A stretch of DNA of 64,000 nt from Bifidobacterium leontopitheci (GCF_009193355.1 NZ_WBVT01000010.1:1-64000), one strand, 5' to 3'. Positions 36,049-44,331 are shown, counted from the stretch's first letter. Made by a program: numbers and translations. The notes: a model not told the origin generated them from the sequence alone.

Positions 36049-36711
36049 ATGGAGCATGATAGTAGCCGCAGTGGCTATCACGAACCGGAGCCCGGGTTTT
36101 CCGGGCAAGAGAAAGCCGATGATTGGGGTGATGACTTTCCCAAGACGTTTTCGGTGAATCTCATCTGGGCGCAGGCCGACGACAAGGAAGGCCGACCGGG
36201 CGCCATAGGATTCGAAGGCGGGATGCCCTGGCATCTGTCGGAGGATCTGAAGCATTTCAAGGAGCTTACCGTCTCGCACCCGGTGATCATGGGAAGGCGG
36301 ACCTGGGAGTCGCTGGACGTGAAGTACCGTCCGCTGCCCAACCGCGACAACATCGTCATCTCGCATAATCCGCAGTATGTGGCGCTTGGCGCCACCGTGG
36401 TCACCGATCTTGACGCCGCGCTCGACATCGCCCGCCAGGAGGCCATTCCCGATGACGGTCTCGACCGCAGCGAGATCTGGGTGATTGGCGGTGCGCAGAT
36501 CTTCAAGGAGGCCATGCCGTTCGCCACCAAGGCGTTCGTCACCAAGGTACAGGCCGAAGTCGATGCCGATACGTACGCGCCCGACATGGACGCGCTGGTT
36601 GACGCCGGACTGTGGGAGATCGCGGATCCTGGTCATTGGATGCGCACGAAGAGTGACAGTGACGGTCCCATCAAGCGGTACCGTTTCGTCACCTATCACA
36701 AGATCGGCTGA
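36049..36711 (+). CDS. folA: Dihydrofolate reductase
   Basis: It reduces dihydrofolate with NADPH. The 220-residue product is longer than the usual 160 because of a polar N-terminal extension of about 30 residues. The core shows GGMPWHLSEDLKHFKELT, MGRRTWESL and WVIGGAQIFKEAM. AAGGAG (36035-36040) is 8 nt before the ATG at 36049; a GTG at 36040 in frame overlaps the ribosome site and is less likely. TACACT (36012-36017) may be a promoter of its own. Confidence 0.95.
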   Translation: MEHDSSRSGYHEPEPGFSGQEKADDWGDDFPKTFSVNLIWAQADDKEGRPGAIGFEGGMPWHLSEDLKHFKELTVSHPVIMGRRTWESLDVKYRPLPNRDNIVISHNPQYVALGATVVTDLDAALDIARQEAIPDDGLDRSEIWVIGGAQIFKEAMPFATKAFVTKVQAEVDADTYAPDMDALVDAGLWEIADPGHWMRTKSDSDGPIKRYRFVTYHKIG

Positions 36712-36868
36712 ACGCGAGAGACGGCCGGAGCCGGACGACAGGCGGGCGGATGCCCAGCCACCGCCCGCCTCCGGCCGTTCGACGTTCGGGCCAGGCCCGG
36801 CACGGCAGGTCATCGGGCACAAGAATCAATCGCAAGAACCAATCACAAGAACCTACGGAAAGGCAACC

Positions 36869-37390
36869 ATGACGCAGCAGCATCCCTACACGGTGATGAC
36901 CGTGTGCACCGGCAACATCTGCCGTTCGCCCATGGCGGAGATCATCCTGCGCGCCGAATTCGAGTCGCGTGGCGTCGGCGAGGATCAGGTCCTCGTGATG
37001 TCCAGCGGCGTGAGCGACGAGGAGTACAGCCACCCGATCGATCCGCGCGCCGTGCGCGTGCTGAAGGCCGACGGGTACGCGATTCCCGCGCACCACTTCG
37101 CGCACCGCATCACCCGTGACGAGATAGCGCAGACCGACCTGTTCCTGCCTATGACCGCCTCGCACATGCGCGCGCTGCTGCGCCAGCTGCCGCCGGCGAA
37201 GCGTACGGAAGTGCACATGTACCGCAGCTTCGATCCGAACCTGCCCAAGCCGGCGGCGGGTCGCGAGGACGAAATCGACCTCGTGGATCCTTGGTATGGG
37301 GGCCCGCGCGAATTCCAGGTCGCCATCGACCAGATTCAGGACGTCGCGCCGTACATCGTCGACTGGGTGCTCAAGAAGATCGGCGAGTGA
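36869..37390 (+). CDS. Low-molecular-weight protein tyrosine phosphatase
   Basis: The 173-residue product starts with the P-loop VCTGNICRS (catalytic Cys 13, Arg 19). The general-acid Asp lies in DLVDPWYGG near residue 135. Such enzymes dephosphorylate tyrosine kinases or arsenate-like substrates; the target is unknown. The frame is open far upstream, but the P-loop must be near the N-terminus, and GGAAAGG precedes 36869. Confidence 0.9.
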   Translation: MTQQHPYTVMTVCTGNICRSPMAEIILRAEFESRGVGEDQVLVMSSGVSDEEYSHPIDPRAVRVLKADGYAIPAHHFAHRITRDEIAQTDLFLPMTASHMRALLRQLPPAKRTEVHMYRSFDPNLPKPAAGREDEIDLVDPWYGGPREFQVAIDQIQDVAPYIVDWVLKKIGE

Positions 37391-37424
37391 GCCTTCGAGC
37401 GAGTCCGCGACCGCAAGCCTGCAA

Positions 37425-37474
37425 ACGGGATGAAACCGCCACGGGAGAATAGCCTGGGGGTGGTTTCATCCCGT
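37425..37474. terminator. Hairpin downstream of the phosphatase gene
   Basis: ACGGGATGAAACC (37425-37437) is inverted at 37462-37474 with a 24-nt loop. Possible terminator; no T run. Confidence 0.45.
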
Positions 37475-37541
37475 TGTCGTATTTCGGATGGGATGCCATG
37501 CCGCTGCTCGTGGTGCGGAGCGGCAGTTGCGGGAGGCGGCG

Positions 37542-37719
37542 GCGTCCGTTTGCGGCCAGAATCCGGCCGGTCTTGGTCGCAAACGGACGCAAATCGACCG
37601 GCTGGCGGCCTTTTATGACTAGGACATGTCGTCTCCTAGTGGGAAACGGCCGCGGAAAGCCCGTTTTGCGTCCGTTTTCGATTAAGAGCGGCTGTCTTCT
37701 AGCGGCAAACGGCCGCGGA
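37542..37719. repeat. Family E array, third cluster
   Basis: GCGTCCGTTTGCGGCCAG pairs with GGTCGCAAACGGACGC, followed by two more degenerate units (CTAGTGGGAAACGGCCG and GCGTCCGTTTTCGATTAAG). The period is about 62 bp, as in the other clusters. Confidence 0.7.
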
Positions 37720-37871
37720 ACAGGCTGGCGACGCCCTTTCCCGAGGAACCCGACATGTGGAAAAGCGGGGGCGGATGCTCAAATTGGTCGTCCGTGCCGA
37801 CGACACACGCGGATAAGACCCACGTTTTTGACCCTTAACCCCTTAACCCCATATTCGAGGCGTGGTGTAAC

Positions 37872-37904
37872 GAAAAAAGCCGACCCCAAGGCCGGCTTTT
37901 CTTA
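37872..37904 (-). terminator. Terminator of tRNA-Glu
   Basis: AAAAGCCG and CGGCTTTT form a stem just downstream of tRNA-Glu; reading the minus strand, it ends in a T run. Confidence 0.75.
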
Positions 37905-37908
37905 TTAG

Positions 37909-37980
37909 TACCCCCAGAGAGAGTCGAACTCTCGTTGTCAGATTGAAAGTCTGGTGTCCTAACCGTTAGACGATGGGGGC
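37909..37980 (-). tRNA. tRNA-Glu (anticodon TTC)
   Basis: Minus-strand cloverleaf with acceptor GCCCCCA, D-loop TAACGGTTAGGA, anticodon TTC in loop CTTTCAA, and T-arm GAGAGTTCGACTCTC. CCA is not encoded. Confidence 0.93.
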
Positions 37981-38042
37981 GTGACAACTTGATATACAAT
38001 ACGCGAGTTGTCACTGATGTGCAAATCGGCGTGTCGCGAGGC

Positions 38043-38924
38043 TCAGCATGTCACATACGTGAAATCGTGGATCGTGCGCCCCGCCTCGAGCCCCTTACGC
38101 TCGAAATTGGTGAGCACGCGGCCGTCAAACCGCTCGGATTCCATGAAATCCGCATGCGGCATGTCGGCGGCGAGCTCGGCGTTGCCTTTGCCCACGTGAC
38201 CGGTCGGCAGGCTGACGGTCAGCGTGCCGGCGTTGCGCCAGCCGTCGAGTCCGTCCATCACCTCATGCACGTGCAGTGCGTAATCCTCGATGTCGGTGGC
38301 GATGCGCCACGCTCCGCCGTCGACAAGCGTGCGGCGGATCGACGCGGCGAGCTGCGGTTGGACGATGCGGCGCTTGTGATGCTTCATCTTCGGCCACGGA
38401 TCAGGGAAGAACGTCCACACTTCGGCCGCCACGCCCGGCGCGCAATGCAGGAACAACTCGGGTGCGTTCACCTGTGCGATGCGCAGATTGCCCAGTTCGT
38501 GCTTGCCGGCGAGCAGCAGCGTGTGCGCGACGCCGGGATCGTACACCTCCAGCGCAAGGAAGTTCGTGTCGGGGTGCGCCGCCGCTGCCGCCGCCACGTT
38601 CTCGCCCTGCCCGGAGCCGATTTCGATGACGAGCGGATTGCCGTTGCCCCACGTGCGTCGAACAAAATCGGCGTCCAGCGTGAAGCCGTCGGCCACGTCG
38701 AGCGAGCCCTCGCGCTCGTCAAGGCGCAGCAGATAGTGGTCGGCGAAGTTGTCCCAGGCGCGCTGCAGGCGTGCGTCGAGACGGCCGGAGCGGCGCACGA
38801 ACGAAAGGACCGGTCGCGGGGTGAACGTCGGCGTCGTTTCTTCGGCTTGGGCGGCGGCGCTCTCCGCCGGCTGCGTCGGCGTGTCCTGTGCCGTTTCGTG
38901 CAGCTGGTCTGACTCCTGTGACAT
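38043..38924 (-). CDS. trmB: tRNA (guanine-N7-)-methyltransferase
   Basis: It methylates G46 of tRNA with S-adenosylmethionine. The 293-residue product has a Thr/Ala/Glu-rich N-terminal extension (about 1-45), the SAM loop [12 protein letters not shown], and the family motif [15 protein letters not shown]. The start at 38924 follows GAGGAGA. The C-terminus [19 protein letters not shown] is typical. Confidence 0.94.
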   Translation of the reverse strand: MSQESDQLHETAQDTPTQPAESAAAQAEETTPTFTPRPVLSFVRRSGRLDARLQRAWDNFADHYLLRLDEREGSLDVADGFTLDADFVRRTWGNGNPLVIEIGSGQGENVAAAAAAHPDTNFLALEVYDPGVAHTLLLAGKHELGNLRIAQVNAPELFLHCAPGVAAEVWTFFPDPWPKMKHHKRRIVQPQLAASIRRTLVDGGAWRIATDIEDYALHVHEVMDGLDGWRNAGTLTVSLPTGHVGKGNAELAADMPHADFMESERFDGRVLTNFERKGLEAGRTIHDFTYVTC

Positions 38925-39170
38925 CGTCTCCTCGTTTCTCCCTGGTTCCTGTGTGCCGCGCCCGCCGGACGGTGCGGCGGCGTTCGTTGTGTATGCCGTC
39001 CATTGTGCCGCATGCGCCGGTCCGCCGCGTGAGCCTGCGTCGTATTGCGGCGTTGCGCGCGATGGCATGGTACGGCGCGGCGGATACCATGGTATCGGTA
39101 GAAGTTGTCATCGCGTCACGCCGCCCGATATGCGTGCGGCGTGTCAGCGAATCGCACAAGGGGGTCGATG

Positions 39171-39815
39171 ATGTCATCGAACGATTTCAATCCCATGCCG
39201 GACGATGGGGGAGCGCAGGAGTCGCAGCCGCAGGGGCAGACGCCGTATGGCCCGCAGGACTATGCGGCCCAGTCCTATGGGGCGGCCGACGGCTCGGGGC
39301 AGGGTGCGCCATACGGCGGGCGGCCGTATCCCCAGCAGGGTGACGTGCCGCCCTACGGCTATGGCGGCGCCAACGGCTCCGCTCCGTATGCGGGCGGTCC
39401 GGCCGGCTATGGGGCGGCCGGGTATCCGCAGTATGGCCAGTACCAGCAGCCGGCGTACTATGCGCCGGTGAACAAGTGGAACACGATGTCCATCATCGGG
39501 TTCGTGCTGTCGTTCGTGTTCGCTCCCGCGGGGCTGATTCTCTCTATCATCGCGCTGCGTGAGATCAACCGCACCCGTGAGCAGGGCAAGGCGTTCGCCA
39601 TCGCGGGCATCGTCATCAGTGCGATCGCCGTGGTCATCATGGTGATTGCCATTGTGATCGCGGTGATTGCGGTTATCTATGTGGCGAACCATCCGGAAAG
39701 CTGGAGCGGATCGTACTGCGTGAACGGCGACTGTCACTACAAGGACTATGGGGACAGCGATTTCAGTGCTGCGTTCGCCGGTCTGACGGCATTGCGCACG
39801 GTGCTGCCGTTCTGA
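39171..39815 (+). CDS. DUF4190 membrane protein with Gly/Tyr/Pro-rich tail
   Basis: The 214-residue product has a disordered N-terminal half rich in GYGG and PYG motifs, then two membrane segments (about 100-125 and 140-175) with the DUF4190 signature GLILSIIALREINRTREQGKAFA between them. A short extracellular tail carries two cysteines in YCVNGDCHY. Function unknown. AAGGGGG precedes the paired ATGs at 39168 and 39171. Confidence 0.78.
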   Translation: MSSNDFNPMPDDGGAQESQPQGQTPYGPQDYAAQSYGAADGSGQGAPYGGRPYPQQGDVPPYGYGGANGSAPYAGGPAGYGAAGYPQYGQYQQPAYYAPVNKWNTMSIIGFVLSFVFAPAGLILSIIALREINRTREQGKAFAIAGIVISAIAVVIMVIAIVIAVIAVIYVANHPESWSGSYCVNGDCHYKDYGDSDFSAAFAGLTALRTVLPF

Positions 39816-39861
39816 TGGTGGTGGGTCAAAATCGTTGGAATCACAGGCGACACGCCGCGAG

Positions 39862-39889
39862 TTGCGTAACCGCTGGAAACCTGTAATAT
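39862..39889 (+). promoter_or_regulatory. Promoter of the tRNA-Asp/tRNA-Phe pair
   Basis: TTGCGT (39862-39867) and TAATAT (39884-39889) are separated by 16 bp, about 28 bp upstream of tRNA-Asp. Confidence 0.6.
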
Positions 39890-39917
39890 ATTCATTCGTT
39901 GCTTCAAACAAGCACAC

Positions 39918-39991
39918 GGCCCCGTAGCTCAGTTGGTTAGAGCGCCGCCCTGTCACGGCGGAGGTCACCGGTTCAAGTCCGGCCGGGGTCG
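39918..39991 (+). tRNA. tRNA-Asp (anticodon GTC)
   Basis: Acceptor GGCCCCG pairs with CGGGGTC, the anticodon loop CTGTCAC carries GTC, and the T-arm contains GGTTCAAGTCC. CCA is not encoded. Confidence 0.95.
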
Positions 39992-40035
39992 CTTGAATGT
40001 GAAGATTCGGTTTTTGCTGGATTTTTGTGTTCACT

Positions 40036-40111
40036 GGCTCTGTAGCTCAGTTGGTAGAGCGAGCGACTGAAAATCGCTAGGTCAGCGGATCGATGCCGCT
40101 CGGAGCCACCA
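40036..40111 (+). tRNA. tRNA-Phe (anticodon GAA), integration site of element 1
   Basis: Acceptor GGCTCTG pairs with CGGAGCC (40101-40107), the loop CTGAAAA carries GAA, and CCA is encoded at 40109-40111. Its 3' part from 40071 and its terminator are duplicated at 48669, so element 1 rebuilt a complete gene at this end. Confidence 0.95.
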
Positions 40112-40156
40112 AAGGAAACCCCGTAGGTCGCAAGACTTGCGGGGTTTCGTGGTTTT
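40071..40156 (+). repeat. attL of element 1
   Basis: This stretch matches 48669-48754 with a single difference (T at 40124 against C at 48722). It covers the tRNA-Phe anticodon arm to 3' end plus the following terminator. Confidence 0.93.
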
Positions 40157-40157
40157 T
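40116..40157 (+). terminator. Terminator of tRNA-Phe
   Basis: AAACCCCG and CGGGGTTT form the stem, followed by a T-rich tail. A second copy comes with attR at 48714-48754. Confidence 0.8.
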
Positions 40158-40193
40158 CCCCTCCTGACTTACTCACCATAAACCCGTTGACTC

Positions 40194-40220
40194 ACCATAA
40201 ACTCACCACATTTAGATACA
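40194..40220 (+). repeat. 27-bp terminal direct repeat of element 1, left copy
   Basis: Identical to 48537-48563. It contains ACTCACCATAAAC-type units; two more partial units lie at 40171-40183 and 40190-40202. Placement just inside each end suits integrase or excisionase arm sites. Confidence 0.8.
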
Positions 40221-40232
40221 TAAACCGGTCGG

Positions 40233-40853
40233 CTATCGGAGTCGCTCGATGACGTTCCAAAGAAACGCCAAATCAGGGAGCTGCCGGCCGCTGGACGGGT
40301 GGCGTCTGCCGGTGACGGTCATGTACCGGCCGACGCTGTAGGCCTCGATGTTCATGCCAAGTTCGTTTCTGATCTTCAGGCCGGGGCGTTCATCCATCCG
40401 CCCCCAGATGTGCAGGCCGTCGCCGGACGGGCTGATCTCGATGTAGGCAGTGCCGGCGACGGGGGCTATGAGCATTTTCGCCCAGGGCGTCAGGTGGTGC
40501 CGATTGTCATAGCAGTGGTCGAGGTCGATGCACGCGAACCCGTCACCGAGCATGAAGCCGGTTCCGTCGCCAGCGCGGGACGCCTCGACGCTCCCCAGAC
40601 AATCCCACGTCGTTGGGTCGGAGGTGGAGGCGGGGGAGCCGTTAGCCATGATCGGCCGTTTGGTCGCGCTGCCGCCGCGCATGGTCTTCGCCCAACGGCA
40701 CCAGCGCACGGTAAGCCGCATTTCAAGCGGGTAGTCGACTGCCTTGCGCAGCCGGTGCGCGGCCATGCGGCAGGCGTCGGAACAGTAGCGCCGAGGCCTG
40801 CCGTGCCCTTGCGGCTCAGGCAGCGGCTTACGGCAGTGTTCGCAGAGATTCAT
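40233..40853 (-). CDS. Stand-alone primase-polymerase (AEP) domain protein
   Basis: The 206-residue product begins with a zinc-finger-like motif (C4-x2-C7-x16-C24-x3-C28). It continues with an archaeo-eukaryotic primase core with the acidic motif CIDLDHC and the SPSGDGLHIWG motif. There is no C-terminal helicase, unlike many phage primases, so helicase function may come from the RepA-like ATPase of the same element or from the host. TATAGT on the minus strand (40862-40867) lies 8 nt before the ATG, suggesting a leaderless transcript separate from the other genes. Confidence 0.75.
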   Translation of the reverse strand: MNLCEHCRKPLPEPQGHGRPRRYCSDACRMAAHRLRKAVDYPLEMRLTVRWCRWAKTMRGGSATKRPIMANGSPASTSDPTTWDCLGSVEASRAGDGTGFMLGDGFACIDLDHCYDNRHHLTPWAKMLIAPVAGTAYIEISPSGDGLHIWGRMDERPGLKIRNELGMNIEAYSVGRYMTVTGRRHPSSGRQLPDLAFLWNVIERLR

Positions 40854-41110
40854 ACACTAATACTATAACGTAACAGGCTCTAAAACAACTTGAAAGTGTT
40901 GATATTGCAAGGCTAAACACGTTTTGTAACGCAGTAAAAAAACAGTGGCGCACGCTATAATTGGAGATTGTCGCACGAATGAAGATAGCCCTTGTAGGCC
41001 GCGTAAACGCCGCCTACAAGGGCTATCGCAATCAACCTAACGGAAAATGCCTCAGTTGAGAAAACAGGGGTCTGAGGCGTATGTATGACCGGAAGTGCTA
41101 TCCGGCGGTC
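40854..41110. other. AT-rich control region with long hairpin in element 1
   Basis: No gene seen. GATAGCCCTTGTAGGC (40984-40999) is perfectly inverted at 41012-41027, and the inner GCG-TAAA-CGC extends the stem after one mismatch. TATAAT at 40956-40961 points towards it on the plus strand. This may encode a small structured RNA, or be a terminator or origin accessory site. Confidence 0.5.
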
Positions 41111-41416
41111 TTACCGGCTACGCCGGGGAGTCCCCTCCCACCCCCGTAAAGGGGTATCGGGCCCCGGCTCTGCTAGCAGGGCGGCGAGCGTTTGCGCTTC
41201 GTCGCTGTTGAGCCGCCAGATTCTTGACTGGTCTCCGCCTTTCTGGATCGTTACCGTTCCATCTTGCCATATGTAGCAGTGCAGCGTGTCGAACGGGCAT
41301 TGCTGTTGTTCCTGGATGTCGAACCGTTGCGGGTCGGGCGGCGACACGCGGCGTGGGGACGTGTCCCGCGTGACGCCTGTATCCGTCCCGCTGGTCGTGG
41401 TGGTGCCAGTGCCCAT
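41111..41416 (-). CDS. Hypothetical protein downstream of the capsid gene
   Basis: The 101-residue product has a Thr/Gly-rich start and a compact middle (CPFDTLHCYIWQDGTVTIQKGG). No family recognised. Its start lies 2 bp after the capsid gene stop, so it is in the same operon. Confidence 0.55.
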   Translation of the reverse strand: MGTGTTTTSGTDTGVTRDTSPRRVSPPDPQRFDIQEQQQCPFDTLHCYIWQDGTVTIQKGGDQSRIWRLNSDEAQTLAALLAEPGPDTPLRGWEGTPRRSR

Positions 41417-41418
41417 GG

Positions 41419-42306
41419 CTACTTGCCCGTGCCTGTGGCGTTCGTCCCGATGGTGAGCTTGGCGAGGCGGTTGGGGTGCAGCACCCCGAACCCGAACCGG
41501 AAGGTCACGCGCACGGCGAGGCTGTCGCGGTCAAAGAACACGTCCTGCGATGTGGCGAGCTTGACGGTGCCGCACGAGGACAGCACCTCGGTCTTGTCGA
41601 TGATCAGCAGTGTATCCTTCGGCGCCTGGGCGTTGAGCACGACGGGGATGCCGTACAGTGCGGGGGTCGGGCTGTTGGCGATGTCCTGGGCGATGAGGGG
41701 GCGGCCGTTCGCGTCGGCGAGGCGCAGCAGCTTGGCCCATGCGCCGTATCCCATGATGATGGCGGTGGGGGTCGCACCGTTGTCGCCTAGCGTGCCGAGC
41801 GTCTCCAGAAGCGGGTTGATGCTTGAGGTGATCGCGCCGCCGTCAACGATGCCGGGCGTGTTCACGAGGCCGGCCGGTTCGCCGTGGGGCGGCGAGTACA
41901 GGCCGCCCTCGATGCTGCCGGCCGCCTCCTTGGCGGTGTTCGTGAGGAACATCTGGTCGGCCTTCTTGACGATGCCGCGCTTGAGCGAGTCCGACATGAG
42001 GGTTTCCACGCCGCTGTAGTTCGTGGATTCGTTCGATAGGACGGTGAGCAGGGCGAGCTTCTTCGTGTACACGGTCAGTTCGCTCACGGTCGGCGGCGTG
42101 TCGTCGATCGTGTCGCCTTCCGCGTACACCTTGGCCTCGGGGTTGTCGGCGACGAACGGGATGTGCATGACGGGTTCGTCGCCCTCGATGGTGGGCCCCT
42201 TGGTGCTCTGGGTGAGCACGAGCGCGTCGGAGAGCACGTCTTCGACGGGGAACATGCTCGAGTCGGAATACAGGCCCTTGTTGTCGTCTGTGGTGATGAT
42301 TGCCAT
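41419..42306 (-). CDS. Phage major capsid protein, HK97 fold
   Basis: The 295-residue product has the order expected of HK97-type coat proteins. These are an N-terminal arm, a VYTKKLALLTVLSNE strand region corresponding to the E-loop or spine start, an LYGIPVVLN A-domain segment, and the C-terminal DRDSLAVRVTFRFGFGVLHPNRLAKLTI. There is no fused protease or delta domain. GGAAAGG precedes the ATG at 42306. Within element 1 it would build a capsid, perhaps smaller than the helper's. Confidence 0.85.
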   Translation of the reverse strand: MAIITTDDNKGLYSDSSMFPVEDVLSDALVLTQSTKGPTIEGDEPVMHIPFVADNPEAKVYAEGDTIDDTPPTVSELTVYTKKLALLTVLSNESTNYSGVETLMSDSLKRGIVKKADQMFLTNTAKEAAGSIEGGLYSPPHGEPAGLVNTPGIVDGGAITSSINPLLETLGTLGDNGATPTAIIMGYGAWAKLLRLADANGRPLIAQDIANSPTPALYGIPVVLNAQAPKDTLLIIDKTEVLSSCGTVKLATSQDVFFDRDSLAVRVTFRFGFGVLHPNRLAKLTIGTNATGTGK

Positions 42307-42472
42307 GGTCTTGGCCTTTCCGCGATCCCACCGGATATGACTATGGGATCGCCTGAAACGAATGAATTGCGTTTGTCGGCGATCCCACGGGGATCAATGC
42401 CCAGGGCGTCCAGCGCCCGGAAGAGTCCGGCCTACGCTCCCACGGGGATGCGTGCGGCCTGTACCCCCTATC

Positions 42473-42961
42473 CTACAGGCTGCCGAACCTGTCGGCGAGC
42501 GCCGCGTCGAAACCGCGCGGGCGGGCGGTCGGGTCCGTGCCGCCAGTGGGCCGGGCGCGTGACCTGACCAAGGGCGATCCGGCGCGGGACATGTAGGGGT
42601 GTGCCTTGAGCTGTTCGGCGGCGAGCGCCGCCACGGCGTCGGCGTCCGGGCTGCCGGTCGGGTACAGTTCGGCGAGCTGTTCGTCGGTCAGGGCGGCGGC
42701 GACGTCGCGAGCGGCCTCACTGGTGAGGCCGTTGTGGTTGAGGCCGGCCAACGCGGCGGCGATGCCGTCGCGGCGCATGATGGACACGGCCTCTTTGAGG
42801 CTGTCGCGTTCGGCCTGCGCTTCGCGCAGCTGTCGCCGGTAGTTCGCCGCCTCACGGCTGAGCTTGGCGATCCGTTCGTTCTCCTGCGGGCTTTCCGTCT
42901 CGGAAGGCGGGGATGGTGGCGTGGTCTGCGCGTCCGTGGTCTGGTTCTGTTCGTCGCTCAC
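42473..42961 (-). CDS. Scaffold-like coiled-coil protein
   Basis: The 162-residue acidic product has a Pro/Thr/Glu-rich start, a coiled coil (about 28-65), a helical middle and a basic C-terminus ending RGFDAALADRFGSL. This is the usual architecture of phage scaffolds encoded just before the capsid gene. It starts with GTG at 42961, overlapping the previous stop (GTGA), with GGAGG upstream. Confidence 0.72.
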   Translation of the reverse strand: MSDEQNQTTDAQTTPPSPPSETESPQENERIAKLSREAANYRRQLREAQAERDSLKEAVSIMRRDGIAAALAGLNHNGLTSEAARDVAAALTDEQLAELYPTGSPDADAVAALAAEQLKAHPYMSRAGSPLVRSRARPTGGTDPTARPRGFDAALADRFGSL

Positions 42962-43131
42962 GATTGGCCTCCGTTCTGTGCTTCGAGCGCGTCCGCGATG
43001 CGTTCGAGCGCGTCCACGGCGCGGGCCATGGCCTCGTAGACGAACCGGTCGCGCGGCGTCGGGTTGTTCGCCGGGTCCACTTGGAACGGGTTCAGGATCC
43101 CGCTGTCGGCGGTCTGTTTCATGGTTCTCAT
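42958..43131 (-). CDS. Small protein, 57 residues, in the morphogenesis operon
   Basis: It begins MRTMKQTADSGILNPF and ends with a helix ALERIADALEAQNGG. AAGGAGG lies upstream of the ATG at 43131. It overlaps both neighbours by a start/stop tetranucleotide. Its terminal helix resembles that of the next small gene (ALCRIADELKRRND), suggesting a related pair. Function unknown. Confidence 0.7.
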   Translation of the reverse strand: MRTMKQTADSGILNPFQVDPANNPTPRDRFVYEAMARAVDALERIADALEAQNGGQS

Positions 43132-43307
43132 CGGTGTTCCTCCTTGGTTGGTGGTTGGGTCAGGTCGTTGCGGCGCTTCAGTTCGTCGGCGATCCGGCAT
43201 AGTGCTTGGAGCATGTCGTCGCGTTGCGCTCCGTTGCCGAGTTCCGTCAGGTATCGGGCTTCGAGGGATGCGGGCGAGCGTGTGCCGTGCCTTCGTCGTC
43301 TTGTCAT
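43128..43307 (-). CDS. Small basic protein, 59 residues
   Basis: It starts MTRRRRHGTRSP at 43307, with AAAGGA upstream, and ends with the helix MLQALCRIADELKRRND. Its stop overlaps the start of the next small gene (ATGA). No family recognised; the coupled position and strong ribosome sites of both neighbours support that it is real. Confidence 0.68.
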   Translation of the reverse strand: MTRRRRHGTRSPASLEARYLTELGNGAQRDDMLQALCRIADELKRRNDLTQPPTKEEHR

Positions 43308-43352
43308 GGTTGTTTTTCCTTTCTGTGCGGTGCCGGTATGCGGCGGGTATCC

Positions 43353-43760
43353 TCACAAGCATGTGCCGATGATCTCCTTGATGTGGCGGCGCGTCCAATC
43401 GAGCGCTTCCGCGCAGTCGTCCAGCCAGGTTTGCAGACGGTCGGTCTCGTTGGCGAGGTCGGCCAGTTCGTCCGGCGTCATGTCCGCGTACATTTCGCAG
43501 CCGTCCGGGGATAGCCCGTTCGAGAGCGTCCCGTCGCTGAACACGTCCAGGGAGAACGAGAGGCCGAACGCGTCGGACTCGCTGTCGAACACGACGAGGG
43601 ACGGGTCGTGCATGTCGAATGTCTCGAACCTCCAGCCGGGCGTGTGCGATAGTTGCAGGCGTGGCGGTGGTGGCAGCAGGTCGGGCCATGGGCGTCCGTC
43701 CGCGAGCGCCGGCCGCGTGCCGGCTGTCGTTGCTGCCGTGGTGGTGACGGTGGTGGTCAT
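43353..43760 (-). CDS. Hypothetical protein, element 1
   Basis: The 135-residue acidic product has a Thr-rich start and a beta-rich middle (WRFETFDMHDPSLVVFDSES). Its C-terminal helix includes MTPDELADLANETDRLQTWLDD. AGGAGG lies 8 nt before the ATG at 43760. It is translationally coupled to the zinc-ribbon gene upstream. No family recognised. Confidence 0.65.
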   Translation of the reverse strand: MTTTVTTTAATTAGTRPALADGRPWPDLLPPPPRLQLSHTPGWRFETFDMHDPSLVVFDSESDAFGLSFSLDVFSDGTLSNGLSPDGCEMYADMTPDELADLANETDRLQTWLDDCAEALDWTRRHIKEIIGTCL

Positions 43761-43963
43761 GATGCGGCCTCCTGAAGGTCGGGTTGCGTCCAGGTGCCGA
43801 GCCTGCTGTCGGAGAGGATGCTGGCGGCTTCGCACAGCGGGCATGACACCCATGCGCCGGCGAGGTCGTGGCGTGTGGCGTGCTGTCGCCGTGTGACGGG
43901 CAGACCGCATAGGGTGGCGTGCGTGCGGGGCGCTGCCAGGTGGATTATGGGGGGAGTGTTCAT
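43757..43963 (-). CDS. Small zinc-ribbon protein, element 1
   Basis: The 68-residue product begins MNTPPIIHLAAPRTHATLCG and carries Cys 19 and the later pair CPLC, plus His residues. This fits a small zinc-binding protein of the kind common in actinobacteriophages. It is the first gene of the morphogenesis-side operon. Its stop overlaps the next start (ATGA). Confidence 0.65.
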   Translation of the reverse strand: MNTPPIIHLAAPRTHATLCGLPVTRRQHATRHDLAGAWVSCPLCEAASILSDSRLGTWTQPDLQEAAS

Positions 43964-44042
43964 GGTGCTGTCTCCATGGTTTTTCTTGTAACGGTTAAAC
44001 CGTTGGTATTACTGGGTTTTCAGGCTATCGGCCGTTTTGGGT

Positions 44043-44331
44043 GGGGTAGTAATCCGGGGTAGTGAAAAACGTTGGTATTGCAACGTTTTCGCGGGTTCGG
44101 ATTACTACCCCGCGGCGCGTATTCACGCGCGCGCGTGCGCGCGCGGGGGAATGCTCAGGGGGGTAGTAATCCAAGGTGGCTTAAACCGTTGGAATTGCAA
44201 CGTTGTTCACTACCCCACAGGGTGCCGGAACGGGGTAGTAATCGCCGGTCGGCGGGTGCTTGATATCGTTGGAATTCCAACGTTTTCGCATGGTCGCGGT
44301 TTCGGGCTGCGGGGCGCATGTTCACTACCCC
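44043..44331. repeat. Three nested-palindrome modules, candidate origin or operator of element 1
   Basis: GGGGTAGTRA occurs seven times in both orientations (about 44043, 44056, 44099, 44160, 44205, 44232 and 44320). Each forward copy and the following inverted copy enclose a palindrome of the form CGTTGGWATTSCAACG (44068-44087, 44187-44202, 44267-44282). The last copy overlaps the stop codon of the ATPase gene. An alternating CG run lies at 44126-44145. Everything from 43964 to 44324 is non-coding. Confidence 0.85.

Noticed and set aside
44126..44145. Alternating CG run as a functional Z-DNA site
   Set aside because: Such runs arise easily in DNA this GC-rich. I report it only as part of the nested-palindrome region.
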